Shown: in pieces, positions 46,704 to 53,682 of the stretch | Numbering within the stretch: the first letter of the stretch is position 1 | How the letters are laid out: each line of letters begins with the position of its first letter | Origin: Lacticaseibacillus sharpeae JCM 1186 = DSM 20505 | Lineage (GTDB): Bacteria > Bacillota > Bacilli > Lactobacillales > Lactobacillaceae | NCBI RefSeq assembly: GCF_001436225.1 | Contig: NZ_AYYO01000037.1 | Span: 28,737-92,736 of the forward strand | Reading direction: 5' to 3' | Length of the DNA: 64,000 bases | Position numbers and translations under genes: made by a program | Notes under the pieces: model-generated | Database searches by the model: none | Seen by the model: the letters and a program-made list of their open reading frames with translations, nothing else | What the model was told of the DNA's origin: nothing

Positions 46704-46949
46704 TCACTTATCCTTGAGGTAATCCATCGCTGGCTTTAGCTTCTGGTACATTTTGGCATCGCGTTCAATCATCTGCTCATCAACTTCATCATTTTTCACA
46801 ACCAATCGGATGGTGATGCTGTTGTCTTCGTTGACGGCAAAAGATACCTCGTCACCATATTTAATTCTGGTCGCATCACATATTGCTTTGGGGATAGTGA
46901 CTGACAATGAGTGGCTCGAACGATTAATCTTACGCGTTAATCTCTCCAT
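46704..46949 (-). CDS. AbrB/MazE-type DNA-binding protein (orphan antitoxin-like)
   Basis: The 81-aa product has a SpoVT/AbrB swapped-hairpin domain: RKINRSSHSLSVTIPKAICD then IKYGDEVSFAV. An acidic, Glu/Asp/Lys-rich C-terminal tail (DEVDEQMIERDAKMYQKL) is typical of antitoxins. GGAGG lies before the ATG. No toxin gene follows or precedes it, so it is either a solitary regulator or the leftover of a toxin-antitoxin pair. Confidence 0.75.
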   Translation of the reverse strand: MERLTRKINRSSHSLSVTIPKAICDATRIKYGDEVSFAVNEDNSITIRLVVKNDEVDEQMIERDAKMYQKLKPAMDYLKDK

Positions 46950-47003
46950 TTTCCGTCCCTCCAATCCAGGTATACAGCAAGCATATACCCGCCTCAGGAT
47001 TGC

Positions 47004-47653
47004 TTACAAGTCATCAACTGTCAGCCCAGCACCCAAGTATTGCTGCAACTTCTTGCTGTCAGCCACCGCTACTTCCAACGCCCGCCGTTGCACATCACGC
47101 CCATCCGCCACGCGTAACCCGGTTGCTCGCAAGAATCCCGCGGCTGTGTGGCGCGGCACCGCTGTGGTCAAAACTCCGGGCACCATGATTTCTGGCCGTC
47201 CGTGTTCATCCACCGGCAGCTGCGCGGAAAATGGCACGAAAACTCCACGATCTGCGGCAAAATCAAGCCCAAAATTAGCGCGTCCAGGCGTTTTTGTCCA
47301 TAATTGTGCACAAACATCCGTAAAAATTGGGGATTGCGCGCCAAAATCGGTAAATTTGCGGAATCCTTCGGCAAAGTTGTGCACACTGTGACTAATTCGG
47401 CGGACACTGACATTTGGTTATCCACACCTGTCAGCGCATGGGCGGTGACGAGATTAAGCAACGCATCACCTACATCCCCCGTATGCACTTGCCGCAGGAT
47501 TACCGTCATGAAGTCTGTGACGGTCTGCGCCGCTTCAATTCCCGCAAAGCCAGGAATATTGACGCTGCTGAGCGCCTGCGGATCCATACCACCACGCAGC
47601 TTGGTTAGCGGCTGGTAGTACAATGGGTCGATGTAGATGTGTTTGCGAGTCAT
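47004..47653 (-). pseudogene. Conserved-looking gene broken by one frameshift
   Basis: A good start (ATG behind GGAGG) opens MTRKHIYIDPLYYQPLTKL and reads through about 120 codons. Near 47265-47290 the coding sense passes to another frame. That frame continues as GVFVPFSAQLPVDEHGRPEI and ends QQYLGAGLTVDDL at 47004. Each frame becomes unlikely (Trp/Cys/Arg-rich or short) outside its part. The full protein would be about 215 aa. No family recognised. A sequencing error cannot be excluded. Confidence 0.6.
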
Positions 47654-47770
47654 GCGGTTTCCTCCAGATTTGTTGTGCATTTGTAGTCAGCATATCAAGC
47701 GGTGTCTTACTTGTCCGAGTTTTGCTGATATGTGTTAAGTCAAATTATCCTGGGGGAAAAACAGCAAAAT

Positions 47771-47806
47771 AAAATCCCAGATACCTATTTGCGGAAATCT
47801 GGGATT
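47771..47806 (-). terminator. Terminator downstream of metalloprotease gene
   Basis: The minus strand reads AATCCCAGAT, a 14-base loop, then ATCTGGGATTTTATTTTG. Confidence 0.8.
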
Positions 47807-47824
47807 GGCAGCACTATTTAATTT

Positions 47825-47890
47825 TTATCCCGCAACCACTGGATGAATTTCGTGCAGGATTACGGGGTAAGAAACAATTTCATCATTCAT
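47825..47890 (-). CDS. 21-codon ORF with strong ribosome site, possible HicB remnant
   Basis: TGGAGG is followed six bases later by ATG and 21 codons giving MNDEIVSYPVILHEIHPVVA-G, directly behind the metalloprotease gene and before its terminator. The IVSYPVILHE start resembles the first strand of HicB-type antitoxins. It may be a truncated hicB or a real micropeptide; evidence is the ribosome site and this short likeness only. Confidence 0.35.
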   Translation of the reverse strand: MNDEIVSYPVILHEIHPVVAG

Positions 47891-47908
47891 AATTTGCCTC
47901 CACAAGGT

Positions 47909-48649
47909 CTATTCACTGGTCCGCGCATAAATCTCCCGCAACGTGTTCACGTCCGCCGCCGTCAACTGCTGGTTCGCCTCGTCGTATGGATACATAATCG
48001 AGTGTTCGTTCGTGCTGTGGTCAATGCCCAGCGCGTGGCCGAGCTCATGCAGCGCCGTCGTGTCGTCGAGCTTGTCGGCGTACTGAATGTTCAGCTTGGC
48101 CTCGGCGCGATTGACGGTGAAATTCTCGCCGCCGGAATACTGGTACACCCGCGGCCCGGCTTTGCCCAACTCTTCCGCCTGCTGACCCTGAGGTGACACG
48201 GTGCGGTACTGGCCGAACGTGATGGTGTTCTGGTACTTGGTGCCCTGACCCGGGTCGAGGTAGACGACGCCGGTCTTGTTGTACACCGCCACCGCACGGG
48301 CGAACAGGTCGCGCACCTGCTGCGTGGTGCCACTAGCGAAGGTGTAGTGGTAAGTGTTGCTGAGCTTAATGCCCTGCACCACCGACTCAATCGGCGTGGC
48401 ATCATCAGTCGCACCCTTGGCACTACTACTGGAACTAGTCGCGGACGATTCGCTGGACTCCGCACTACTGGATGCAGACTGTTGCACCTCGAACGCCGGC
48501 GTGGTGCGGTACTTGTGCACGAACGTCTGGAAGCCACGCACGCCGTTGTCGAGTGTCCGGTTAAGATTGTCCGGCCCAATTTTGACCAGCGCAAAGATGA
48601 CCAAGGCGAGGATGATTAAGTTGCGGATTGGATGATGACGACGACGCAT
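47909..48649 (-). CDS. Membrane-anchored metzincin-type zinc protease (matrixin-like)
   Basis: The 246-aa product has an Arg/His-rich start (MRRRHHPIRN), one TM (about 11-27) and a Ser/Ala-rich linker (about 55-80). The extracellular catalytic domain has the zinc signature HELGHALGIDHS and the Met-turn SIMYP. AAAGGAG lies before the ATG. Single-domain proteases of this kind occur in lactobacilli and may process surface proteins; the substrate is unknown. Confidence 0.88.
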   Translation of the reverse strand: MRRRHHPIRNLIILALVIFALVKIGPDNLNRTLDNGVRGFQTFVHKYRTTPAFEVQQSASSSAESSESSATSSSSSAKGATDDATPIESVVQGIKLSNTYHYTFASGTTQQVRDLFARAVAVYNKTGVVYLDPGQGTKYQNTITFGQYRTVSPQGQQAEELGKAGPRVYQYSGGENFTVNRAEAKLNIQYADKLDDTTALHELGHALGIDHSTNEHSIMYPYDEANQQLTAADVNTLREIYARTSE

Positions 48650-48788
48650 GCGGCGTGCTCCTTTCGTAATGATGTCTGCCGTCATTATAACAAAACGGAG
48701 CCTGGCGTGGGTGCGCGGGCTCCGGGGGAGTGGTTAATGTTTGGTAAGGATTGAGGCGACAGGCAAATTCAATTTATTTTCCTGCGTC

Positions 48789-49157
48789 TCACTCCACAAC
48801 TGGCTCCAGTTTCTTAACGTGAGTCGGGCGTTCAAGACGAAAATCCTTTGTTACGGGTGCGCAGACATCATCACGATAGCCTTTATATCCCTTTTCATAG
48901 GTACCCACTCGCGCGTCAAACTGCACCTGGTCACCCACATGTAAATCAAGTCGTGCCCAAGTGACCCCGCACGTAAACCACATATGGTCAGTCACAATTT
49001 GTCCATCCAATCTCACATCCTGCAACAACAACGTCTTCACATCATCACCGCGAAAGGCGCGCTTATATCCAAAGCGATCAAATGTCGCTATGAACGTATG
49101 TCGCTCCTGCTTCCCAACCTTGGCCAGTTTCGACCGACCAGTAAAATTCTTCGACAC
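48789..49157 (-). CDS. Accessory-region protein of unknown function
   Basis: The 122-aa product begins VSKNFTGRSKLAKVGK. The conserved-looking core runs DRFGYKRAFRGDDVKTLLLQ, DGQIVTDHMWF, GDQVQFDARVGTYEKG, a beta-rich pattern suggestive of an OB-like fold. Similar small proteins occur in mobile regions of Firmicutes, role unknown. A GGGGGG ribosome site is six bases before a GTG and touches an ATG two codons earlier, so the start is either. Confidence 0.7.
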   Translation of the reverse strand: MSKNFTGRSKLAKVGKQERHTFIATFDRFGYKRAFRGDDVKTLLLQDVRLDGQIVTDHMWFTCGVTWARLDLHVGDQVQFDARVGTYEKGYKGYRDDVCAPVTKDFRLERPTHVKKLEPVVE

Positions 49158-49321
49158 AGTCATCCCCCCTGCATAGAAACGCTTAGTGACTTGCACAGGT
49201 GCTGTACTTCCTATAGGGAAAGTATAGCAATAACTGACATAAAGAAAGTCTAGTTCGTGTGAACCTTTCGTATAGGTTGGGTATCACTTTTGTATGGAAC
49301 TATCAGCCCAGCAACATTTAC

Positions 49322-49349
49322 AAAAAACCGCGCAAATTTAATGCGCGGT
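49322..49349 (-). terminator. Terminator closing the module-gene array
   Basis: The minus strand reads ACCGCGC, a nine-base loop, then GCGCGGTTTTTTG. Confidence 0.85.
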
Positions 49350-49356
49350 AGTTAGA

Positions 49357-49791
49357 TTACTCTGGTTTGTCGTCATCGAGGCCCCAGCCACGGTCAATCA
49401 TGTCGTTATTCAGCGGATCCATGCTTTGTCCCTTAAACAGGTGGTCGAAGCTTTCTTCCTCTTCAAGCTGGTGCTGCTTCTGTTTATCTTCCTCGGCGAG
49501 CCGGTCATCTTCATCATCAGCTGCGGCTTCAGCGTCGAAGCCAGGTTCCTCATTGAGAATATCAGGTTCGTAGTCATCGAAGTTTTCTTCTTCATATTCG
49601 TACGTCAGGCGGCGCTTTGGCTCAGGAATAGGATTCTGTGCCCGCACGCGTGCTCGTTCACGGTCCCGAACACCCTTCTTACGTGGTGATTCCTCGGCCG
49701 TCAGCGCGAACGCCGTAACGAGCGCATCCGCTAACGAGCTCACAACGATGGTGTTCTTGTTTTGCTTACGTTTGCTGCGTTTCTTTGACAT
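49357..49791 (-). CDS. Acidic low-complexity protein, last gene of the array
   Basis: In this 144-aa product a basic head (MSKKRSKRKQNKNT) is followed by a short hydrophobic helix (SSLADALVTAFALTA). A long Glu/Asp-rich tail then contains YEYEEENFDDYEP, DDEDDRLAEEDKQ and WGLDDDKPE. GGGGG lies before the ATG. No domain recognised; the tail is probably disordered. It lies downstream of module gene A and before the array's terminator. Confidence 0.7.
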   Translation of the reverse strand: MSKKRSKRKQNKNTIVVSSLADALVTAFALTAEESPRKKGVRDRERARVRAQNPIPEPKRRLTYEYEEENFDDYEPDILNEEPGFDAEAAADDEDDRLAEEDKQKQHQLEEEESFDHLFKGQSMDPLNNDMIDRGWGLDDDKPE

Positions 49792-49881
49792 GGTAATCCC
49801 CCTAATGTCGTGCACAAACTGCATTGATTTACCTGTACGACTAAAGTGTATATCACTTAGTGCCGCGTGGTGAACCTATTT

Positions 49882-50220
49882 TCAGTCTTTGAGGCAAGCC
49901 GTTGCGGCCGCCCGGATGCCAGCTGGCAACTCTTCGCATTCGGCAAGTTCACGGATCCACACGCGAGCCATGTAAGACGCATAGCCCCGGTGCATGCCAG
50001 GCCTAGCGTTACGTGAACTCGAGTTCGTGCGCAGCTTCTCAACGACCAGGTCGTCAATGAGCTGAAGCTGCTTTTGTGTGGCGTATTTGCGTGCCATCAG
50101 CAGTTCGTCCAGGTCAGTGAAGTTGATGGACGCGTCGGCACTAGTTTTGGCCAGCCAGCTGCTGACGGCCTGCCGTTGGCTGAGCATTTCTGACAGCCGG
50201 TGATTAATCATATAGAGCAT
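49882..50220 (-). CDS. Single-module paralogue A of the HATxxQ array
   Basis: The 112-aa product holds one copy of the array module, about residues 20-112. It starts SSWLAKTSADASINFTDLDE, has the core YATQKQLQLID (46-56) and ends ELPAGIRAAATACLK. Compared with the other copies the core His is Tyr. It is helical by pattern, with no signal and no TM. AAAGGAG lies before the ATG. The leader differs from those of genes C, D and E: a large structured stem without a U-tract. Function unknown. Confidence 0.8.
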   Translation of the reverse strand: MLYMINHRLSEMLSQRQAVSSWLAKTSADASINFTDLDELLMARKYATQKQLQLIDDLVVEKLRTNSSSRNARPGMHRGYASYMARVWIRELAECEELPAGIRAAATACLKD

Positions 50221-50251
50221 AGTTGAATCTCCTTTACTAAGTTATGTTTGT

Positions 50252-50310
50252 GCAGACAGCCGGGATGTCCCCGTTTGGCCGTATCCATGGCCAACACAAC
50301 GGCTATCTGC
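50252..50310 (-). other. Structured intergenic element upstream of gene A
   Basis: An outer stem GCAGATAGCCG / CGGCTGTCTGC (11 pairs, one G-U) encloses an inner hairpin TTGGCC / GGCCAA. There is no U-tract and no sequence likeness to the 137-nt leaders. It occupies the gap between the membrane-protein gene and gene A. Confidence 0.55.
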
Positions 50311-50321
50311 GAGTTACGAGT

Positions 50322-50663
50322 TTATTTATGTGCGTCCCTGTAGAGCAGTTCCGTCTTTACTACGGCAACGCCGAAGAAGACAAACACTGTGGCCGTAGCA
50401 CAGAGCAAGAACGCGTACGCGTTAACAATCACTACACCGCGTTCTACGATGATGCCAGTTACGATGATAAGTCCCTCGACCAACATGACTACCACGCTGG
50501 TCGCAAGTGCCGGCTTGGCGGCAAGGGGCAGCGATGCGAAGAATGCATGCTGCCACGCGGCGTCTTTAGCGCGAGTGGTGATTGTCAGGAGCAGGTTGCG
50601 CCAGTACAGTAGACAGATTAATCCGAATAAGCCGGCGTACAGGAACATAAGCGCATTTTCCAT
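50322..50663 (-). CDS. Three-TM membrane protein in the array
   Basis: The 113-aa product has TM segments near 4-22 (LMFLYAGLFGLICLLYW), 52-75 and 80-102. It starts three bases behind the stop of gene C, with only a weak ribosome site, so it depends on coupling with C. No family recognised. It is the only membrane protein of the array. Confidence 0.75.
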   Translation of the reverse strand: MENALMFLYAGLFGLICLLYWRNLLLTITTRAKDAAWQHAFFASLPLAAKPALATSVVVMLVEGLIIVTGIIVERGVVIVNAYAFLLCATATVFVFFGVAVVKTELLYRDAHK

Positions 50664-50666
50664 GAG

Positions 50667-51371
50667 TTATTTACCCGCATTAGCGTCCGTTGAAGCTTGC
50701 TCAATGTGTTTCCAGACGTCACGAGCTGCCTGATTAATTCCAGGGGTCAGTTCGGGATTGGAGGCAAGGTCGATAACCCAGCCACGAATCAGTGAATCGT
50801 ACTTGTAGGAAGCGGCATTTGGGTCGCTGTTAAGTGCATGTGGATCCGTTTTGGTGGCCAACAATTTAACTACAGTCTCTTCAATTCTTTGACGTTGTTC
50901 ATCGTCCGCATCCTTTAACACGTTAACCAGCTCATCGACATTTACGAAGTTAATTCCCTTTGGATAGGTGACAAGTTTATCAATCCAATAGTCAATTCTT
51001 GCCTTCTGTTCCTGAGGGGTCTCGACGATGCCATCCTCGGCGAGAGTACGGATTTCACTTGGAACATCGATGCACTCGCTGATGGTTGTAAGCCACAGGT
51101 TAATTTCCTCACGTTTTTGCGGCGACAAGCGGGGGTCGTCCAGCGAATCATCGACTGTATCAGTCAGCTTGTTGAGAACCGTGTTATCAAGACGGCGCTG
51201 TTGTTTCTTCGTTGCGTGTTCACGCATGAAAACTAGCGTGTTTGGCTCGAAGAAGAAGAGATCATCGTTCTCATTAGTCACCTTGATGTACAGATTGACG
51301 AGGTTCTTCCAGTCCTCCTTTTTTCCTTGTTTCAAATCCCGGATTGCAGAGATGGTTGAGTCTGTGTTCAT
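50667..51371 (-). CDS. Double-module paralogue C of the HATxxQ array
   Basis: The 234-aa product holds two copies of the module. Copy 1 (about 20-115) has DLFFFEPNTLVFMREHATKK then QQRRLD and ends DVPSEIRTLAEDGI. Copy 2 (about 122-225) has FVNVDELVNVLKDADDEQRQ and ends ELTPGINQAARDVWK, a strongly diverged version lacking the HAT. AAGGAG lies before the ATG. The 137-nt leader R1 with terminator stands directly upstream. No catalytic motif is visible. Confidence 0.82.
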   Translation of the reverse strand: MNTDSTISAIRDLKQGKKEDWKNLVNLYIKVTNENDDLFFFEPNTLVFMREHATKKQQRRLDNTVLNKLTDTVDDSLDDPRLSPQKREEINLWLTTISECIDVPSEIRTLAEDGIVETPQEQKARIDYWIDKLVTYPKGINFVNVDELVNVLKDADDEQRQRIEETVVKLLATKTDPHALNSDPNAASYKYDSLIRGWVIDLASNPELTPGINQAARDVWKHIEQASTDANAGK

Positions 51372-51398
51372 AGTTATTTCTCCTTAGTTTTTGAAATT

Positions 51399-51535
51399 AA
51401 AAAGCCGCACAAGAATGCACGGCTTAGGGTAATCAGCTGCATTCGTCTACGGTGGGGCACGTTGCCTAAACAGGTACGTTGCCGGTTGGTCATTGTGCGT
51501 AGCCACTACCAACACTCTTAATACATCCATATTCA
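51399..51535 (-). promoter_or_regulatory. Leader R1: 137-nt attenuator-like element before gene C
   Basis: Read on the minus strand it contains TGGCTACGCACAATGACC. Two near-copies of GGCAACGTRCC follow, then CCCCACCGTAGACGAATGCA, and last a terminator AAGCCGTGCA-TTCT-TGTGCGGCTT-TTTAATTT (51396-51425) 25 bases before the gene. GAATGCA (51438-51444) can instead pair with TGCATTC (51413-51419), which is the terminator's left arm. The two folds exclude each other. It is not a T-box: no GGUGGNACC. Confidence 0.75.
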
Positions 51536-51547
51536 GTTTTGTTCCGC

Positions 51548-51823
51548 TTATTCTGCGCGCTTAAACTTGCCGCCATAGTGGGACCACGCGGATACGACAT
51601 CAACACTGTGGTTTGGCACGTCAACGGTGTAGACCAAACGGTGTTGGATGTTAAGTTTGACCGCGAAAGTATTATCCGCGTAGTGCATCTTTTCCATTTC
51701 CGGAAGAGTGAACGGATTTGTCTGCAGCATGGCAAATATTTTTTGGCCTTTCTTGGCAAGCGTACCATCATTCAACTTCTTAACATCTTTGCAGGCTTTG
51801 CCGCTGAGTGTGATAGTGAACAT
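51548..51823 (-). CDS. YoeB/RelE-superfamily toxin-like protein without recognisable antitoxin
   Basis: The 91-aa product fits the Txe/YoeB mRNA-interferase pattern. It has a basic helix CKDVKKLNDGTLAKKGQKIF, a PF-x-LPEMEKMHY loop, the core strand NIQHRLVYTVD and a C-terminal SAWSHYGG with His-Tyr. These proteins cleave mRNA at the ribosome. The usual Arg in the core (SRRI) is replaced here (FAVKL). It starts five bases behind module gene D, where a YefM/Phd antitoxin gene would be expected. The ribosome site is weak, implying coupling to D. Confidence 0.85.
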   Translation of the reverse strand: MFTITLSGKACKDVKKLNDGTLAKKGQKIFAMLQTNPFTLPEMEKMHYADNTFAVKLNIQHRLVYTVDVPNHSVDVVSAWSHYGGKFKRAE

Positions 51824-51828
51824 GGTGG

Positions 51829-52200
51829 TTACCGGTTCGAGCTGTTGTGGCCGATATGGCTACCAGCAGCTGCGCGAATTGATTTAGGGAGTCCTGAGCA
51901 TTGCTGAATCTCCCTGAGCCACTTCTCGGTTGATTTACGATATCCCAAGTCATACACGACTAATCCGTCTGCCCGACTGAAGTTGTCATTGAATTTCTTG
52001 CAGACGAGATTCTCAATCCTGACTTTCTGTGTTGGTGTAGCATGGTTCCAAATGAAGGAAAGCGTCTTTGGATCGAAGAAGGTAATGTCAATACGCTGTT
52101 CTGTCCGTTTAAACCAAGTCTTAGCAAGCTTTTTCCATACGACGTTGTTAAAATTCGCTACCTCTTTTGGGTTGAAGAAAAGTGATTGTTTGTCTTTCAT
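51829..52200 (-). CDS. Single-module paralogue D of the HATxxQ array
   Basis: The 123-aa product has one module copy, about 20-118. It starts VVWKKLAKTWFKRTEQ, has ITFFDPKTLSFIWNHATPTQ and then KVRIE, and ends GLPKSIRAAAGSHI. AAGGAG lies before the ATG. The leader R2 precedes it. It is followed after five bases by the YoeB-like toxin gene, so by operon logic it sits in the antitoxin position, though it shows no DNA-binding motif typical of YefM/Phd. Confidence 0.82.
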   Translation of the reverse strand: MKDKQSLFFNPKEVANFNNVVWKKLAKTWFKRTEQRIDITFFDPKTLSFIWNHATPTQKVRIENLVCKKFNDNFSRADGLVVYDLGYRKSTEKWLREIQQCSGLPKSIRAAAGSHIGHNSSNR

Positions 52201-52226
52201 AATGGTTTCTCCTTGTTTTTAGAATG

Positions 52227-52363
52227 AAAAAGCCGCGCAAGAATGCACGGCTTAGGGTAATCAGCTGCATTCGTCTACGGTGGGGCACGTTGCCTAAACA
52301 GGTACGTTGCCGGTTGGTCATTGTGCGTAGCCACTACCAACACTCTTAATACATCCATATTCA
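52227..52363 (-). promoter_or_regulatory. Leader R2: 137-nt attenuator-like element before gene D
   Basis: It is identical to R1 at 136 of 137 positions, the single change lying in the terminator stem. It starts 10 bases behind the stop of gene E and ends 26 bases before gene D. The same terminator (52224-52253) and antiterminator pairing apply. Confidence 0.78.
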
Positions 52364-52373
52364 ATTTTTCGGG

Positions 52374-52763
52374 CTAAGGTTCTTGCAGCTTCGCAACTTC
52401 AGGCGAATTCAGAATTGCCAGGTTCGCATTCGCCTTTAGACATTGACCGGCCTCGAGCCGAATGGCTTCAGATACCTCGCGATTTTCAGAGATAGGCTTA
52501 AGCCAAGCAATTGCAGCTGCGAGCATATCGTGTGTGTACGAAGGTGGGTTGGTGTCGACTAGGCGCGAGTTTTGCGCGAACTTGGTAATAGCGAGCGTAT
52601 CAATTCGCACACGTTGTTTCTTGGTTGCATGTTGTTGAATGATGATGAGTTCATTCAGGTCGAAGAAGTTAATGGCATCTGATTTCCTGACCCGTTTAAG
52701 CCACTTTTTGGTGATCTTTTTCCAGTTAAGAACCTTCGTGGGACATTGATCAATTGTGTACAT
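52374..52763 (-). CDS. Single-module paralogue E, first gene of the HATxxQ array
   Basis: The 129-aa product has one module copy, about 12-112. It starts LNWKKITKKWLKRVRKSD, has INFFDLNELIIIQQHATKKQ then RVRID (His45-Ala-Thr) and ends EVSEAIRLEAGQCLK. A short tail of about 17 residues follows. GAGGAG lies before the ATG. It is preceded by leader R3 and the only clear promoter of the array. Confidence 0.82.
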   Translation of the reverse strand: MYTIDQCPTKVLNWKKITKKWLKRVRKSDAINFFDLNELIIIQQHATKKQRVRIDTLAITKFAQNSRLVDTNPPSYTHDMLAAAIAWLKPISENREVSEAIRLEAGQCLKANANLAILNSPEVAKLQEP

Positions 52764-52792
52764 AGTTAGCGCTCCTCGCTGTTTTTAGTAAT

Positions 52793-52935
52793 AAAAAAAG
52801 CCGCACATAAATGCACGACTAAACGGGGTTAGCTTGTGCATCCGTCTACAGTGGGGCACGTTGCCAAAAGGTACGTTGCCGGCCGGTCATAGTGTGTAGC
52901 CACTCGCGGCGCTCTTGATACATATACGATTTTTT
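52793..52935 (-). promoter_or_regulatory. Leader R3: diverged attenuator-like element before gene E
   Basis: It shares with R1/R2 the blocks GTGGCTAC-CAC-ATGACC, GGCAACGTACC, GGCAACGTGCCCCAC and GTAGACG. Its terminator (52793-52821) reads AGTCGTGCA-TTTA-TGTGCGGCT followed by T7. The competing pair is GGATGCAC (52836-52843) with GTGCATTT (52809-52816). Both helices keep pairing although their bases differ from R1/R2. Confidence 0.7.
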
Positions 52936-52945
52936 CTATGGCTCA

Positions 52946-52974
52946 AGGATAGCACGGAATTTTCGGAGTGTAAA
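52946..52974 (-). promoter_or_regulatory. Promoter of the module-gene array
   Basis: On the minus strand -35 TTTACA and -10 TATCCT are 17 bases apart. Transcription would start near 52938, at the 5' end of leader R3, giving a leader of about 150 nt up to the terminator. Confidence 0.65.
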
Positions 52975-53041
52975 CCATTAGTTTCAGATTTGTGAGATTT
53001 ATCACTGTCTCGTCCGCTTTAAAACCGCGCGGACATCGCAA

Positions 53042-53152
53042 CTAGATCAACTCCACATCCTCAGCTTTTAACTCCTCACGCCCAACTGTACGCACTGATA
53101 CACCTGATGATGGCAAAATAAATTCAAGTGCAAGGTCAAAACTGACAATTTG
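53042..53152 (-). pseudogene. 3' remnant of an unknown gene
   Basis: An open frame of 36 codons with no start codon reads FDLALEFILPSSGVSVRT then VGREELKAEDVELI and a stop. The residue pattern looks like coding sequence. It lies between the array promoter and the next gene's terminator. Confidence 0.35.
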
Positions 53153-53191
53153 CTACCTGTACAAGCATACCAGACAAATTTCTGAAGTAAA

Positions 53192-53214
53192 CAAAAAGAG
53201 GCCGCATAGCCTCT
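53192..53214 (-). terminator. Small terminator
   Basis: The minus strand reads AGAGGC-TATGCG-GCCTCT followed by TTTTG, eight bases behind the membrane-protein stop. Confidence 0.75.
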
Positions 53215-53223
53215 CTAGAATAA

Positions 53224-53682
53224 TTATTCAAGTGTAGCAGATACAGCAGGAATACCAAACGTGTCACCGACAGCATTACACTCAACGGTGACAGTATCGC
53301 CCACCTTAATCTTGCGTGCTTCTTTTGTGACGGGTAATAAAACGTTGAATCCACCTGGTGCGGCGAGGCCAACACCCATTTGGCTTTCGTCACCGACTTC
53401 AGTTACTTTGAATTCAAGAGTTTTACCCCTAACCTTCTTGGTAGTGGCATTGTCGATGAAGTCTTTGCCTTCAGCCTTGGTGGTGACTGTGTAATCAGCT
53501 GAGTCAGGACTAACGACAAGTCCTACGACAGTTGCAGCAATTGGGAGTGCAATCCCAATTACAAGCAGGATAATGCTTAGTTTTTTGGGTTGTTTGCGAA
53601 TTGACGCGATGATCAGCATGATGAGAGCAACAACAGCAAGAATGATGCCGCCAATCATGATAAAGCCGAGTGCACTTAGCAT
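53224..53682 (-). CDS. Membrane-anchored protein with OB-like outer domain
   Basis: The 152-aa product has two TM segments (about 6-27 and 36-58). An exposed domain of about 85 residues follows, with YTVTTKAEGKDFIDNATTKK, GKTLEFKVTEVGD and KVGDTVTVECNAVGDTFGI. This strand pattern resembles the small OB (tRNA_anti-like) domains of secreted Firmicute proteins. AGAGGG lies before the ATG. Function unknown. Confidence 0.75.
   Translation of the reverse strand: MLSALGFIMIGGIILAVVALIMLIIASIRKQPKKLSIILLVIGIALPIAATVVGLVVSPDSADYTVTTKAEGKDFIDNATTKKVRGKTLEFKVTEVGDESQMGVGLAAPGGFNVLLPVTKEARKIKVGDTVTVECNAVGDTFGIPAVSATLE

Noticed and set aside
46704..46949. AbrB-type gene as half of a complete toxin-antitoxin pair
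   Set aside because: No MazF, RelE or other toxin frame on either side.
51490..51771. 93-codon minus-strand frame overlapping the YoeB-like toxin
   Set aside because: The toxin frame has a recognisable fold; this one has none and runs into the leader R1.
51399..52935. Reading the repeated leaders as T-boxes or a CRISPR array
   Set aside because: No GGUGGNACC antiterminator bulge or specifier loop, and repeats are 137 nt with genes between them, not short repeats with spacers.
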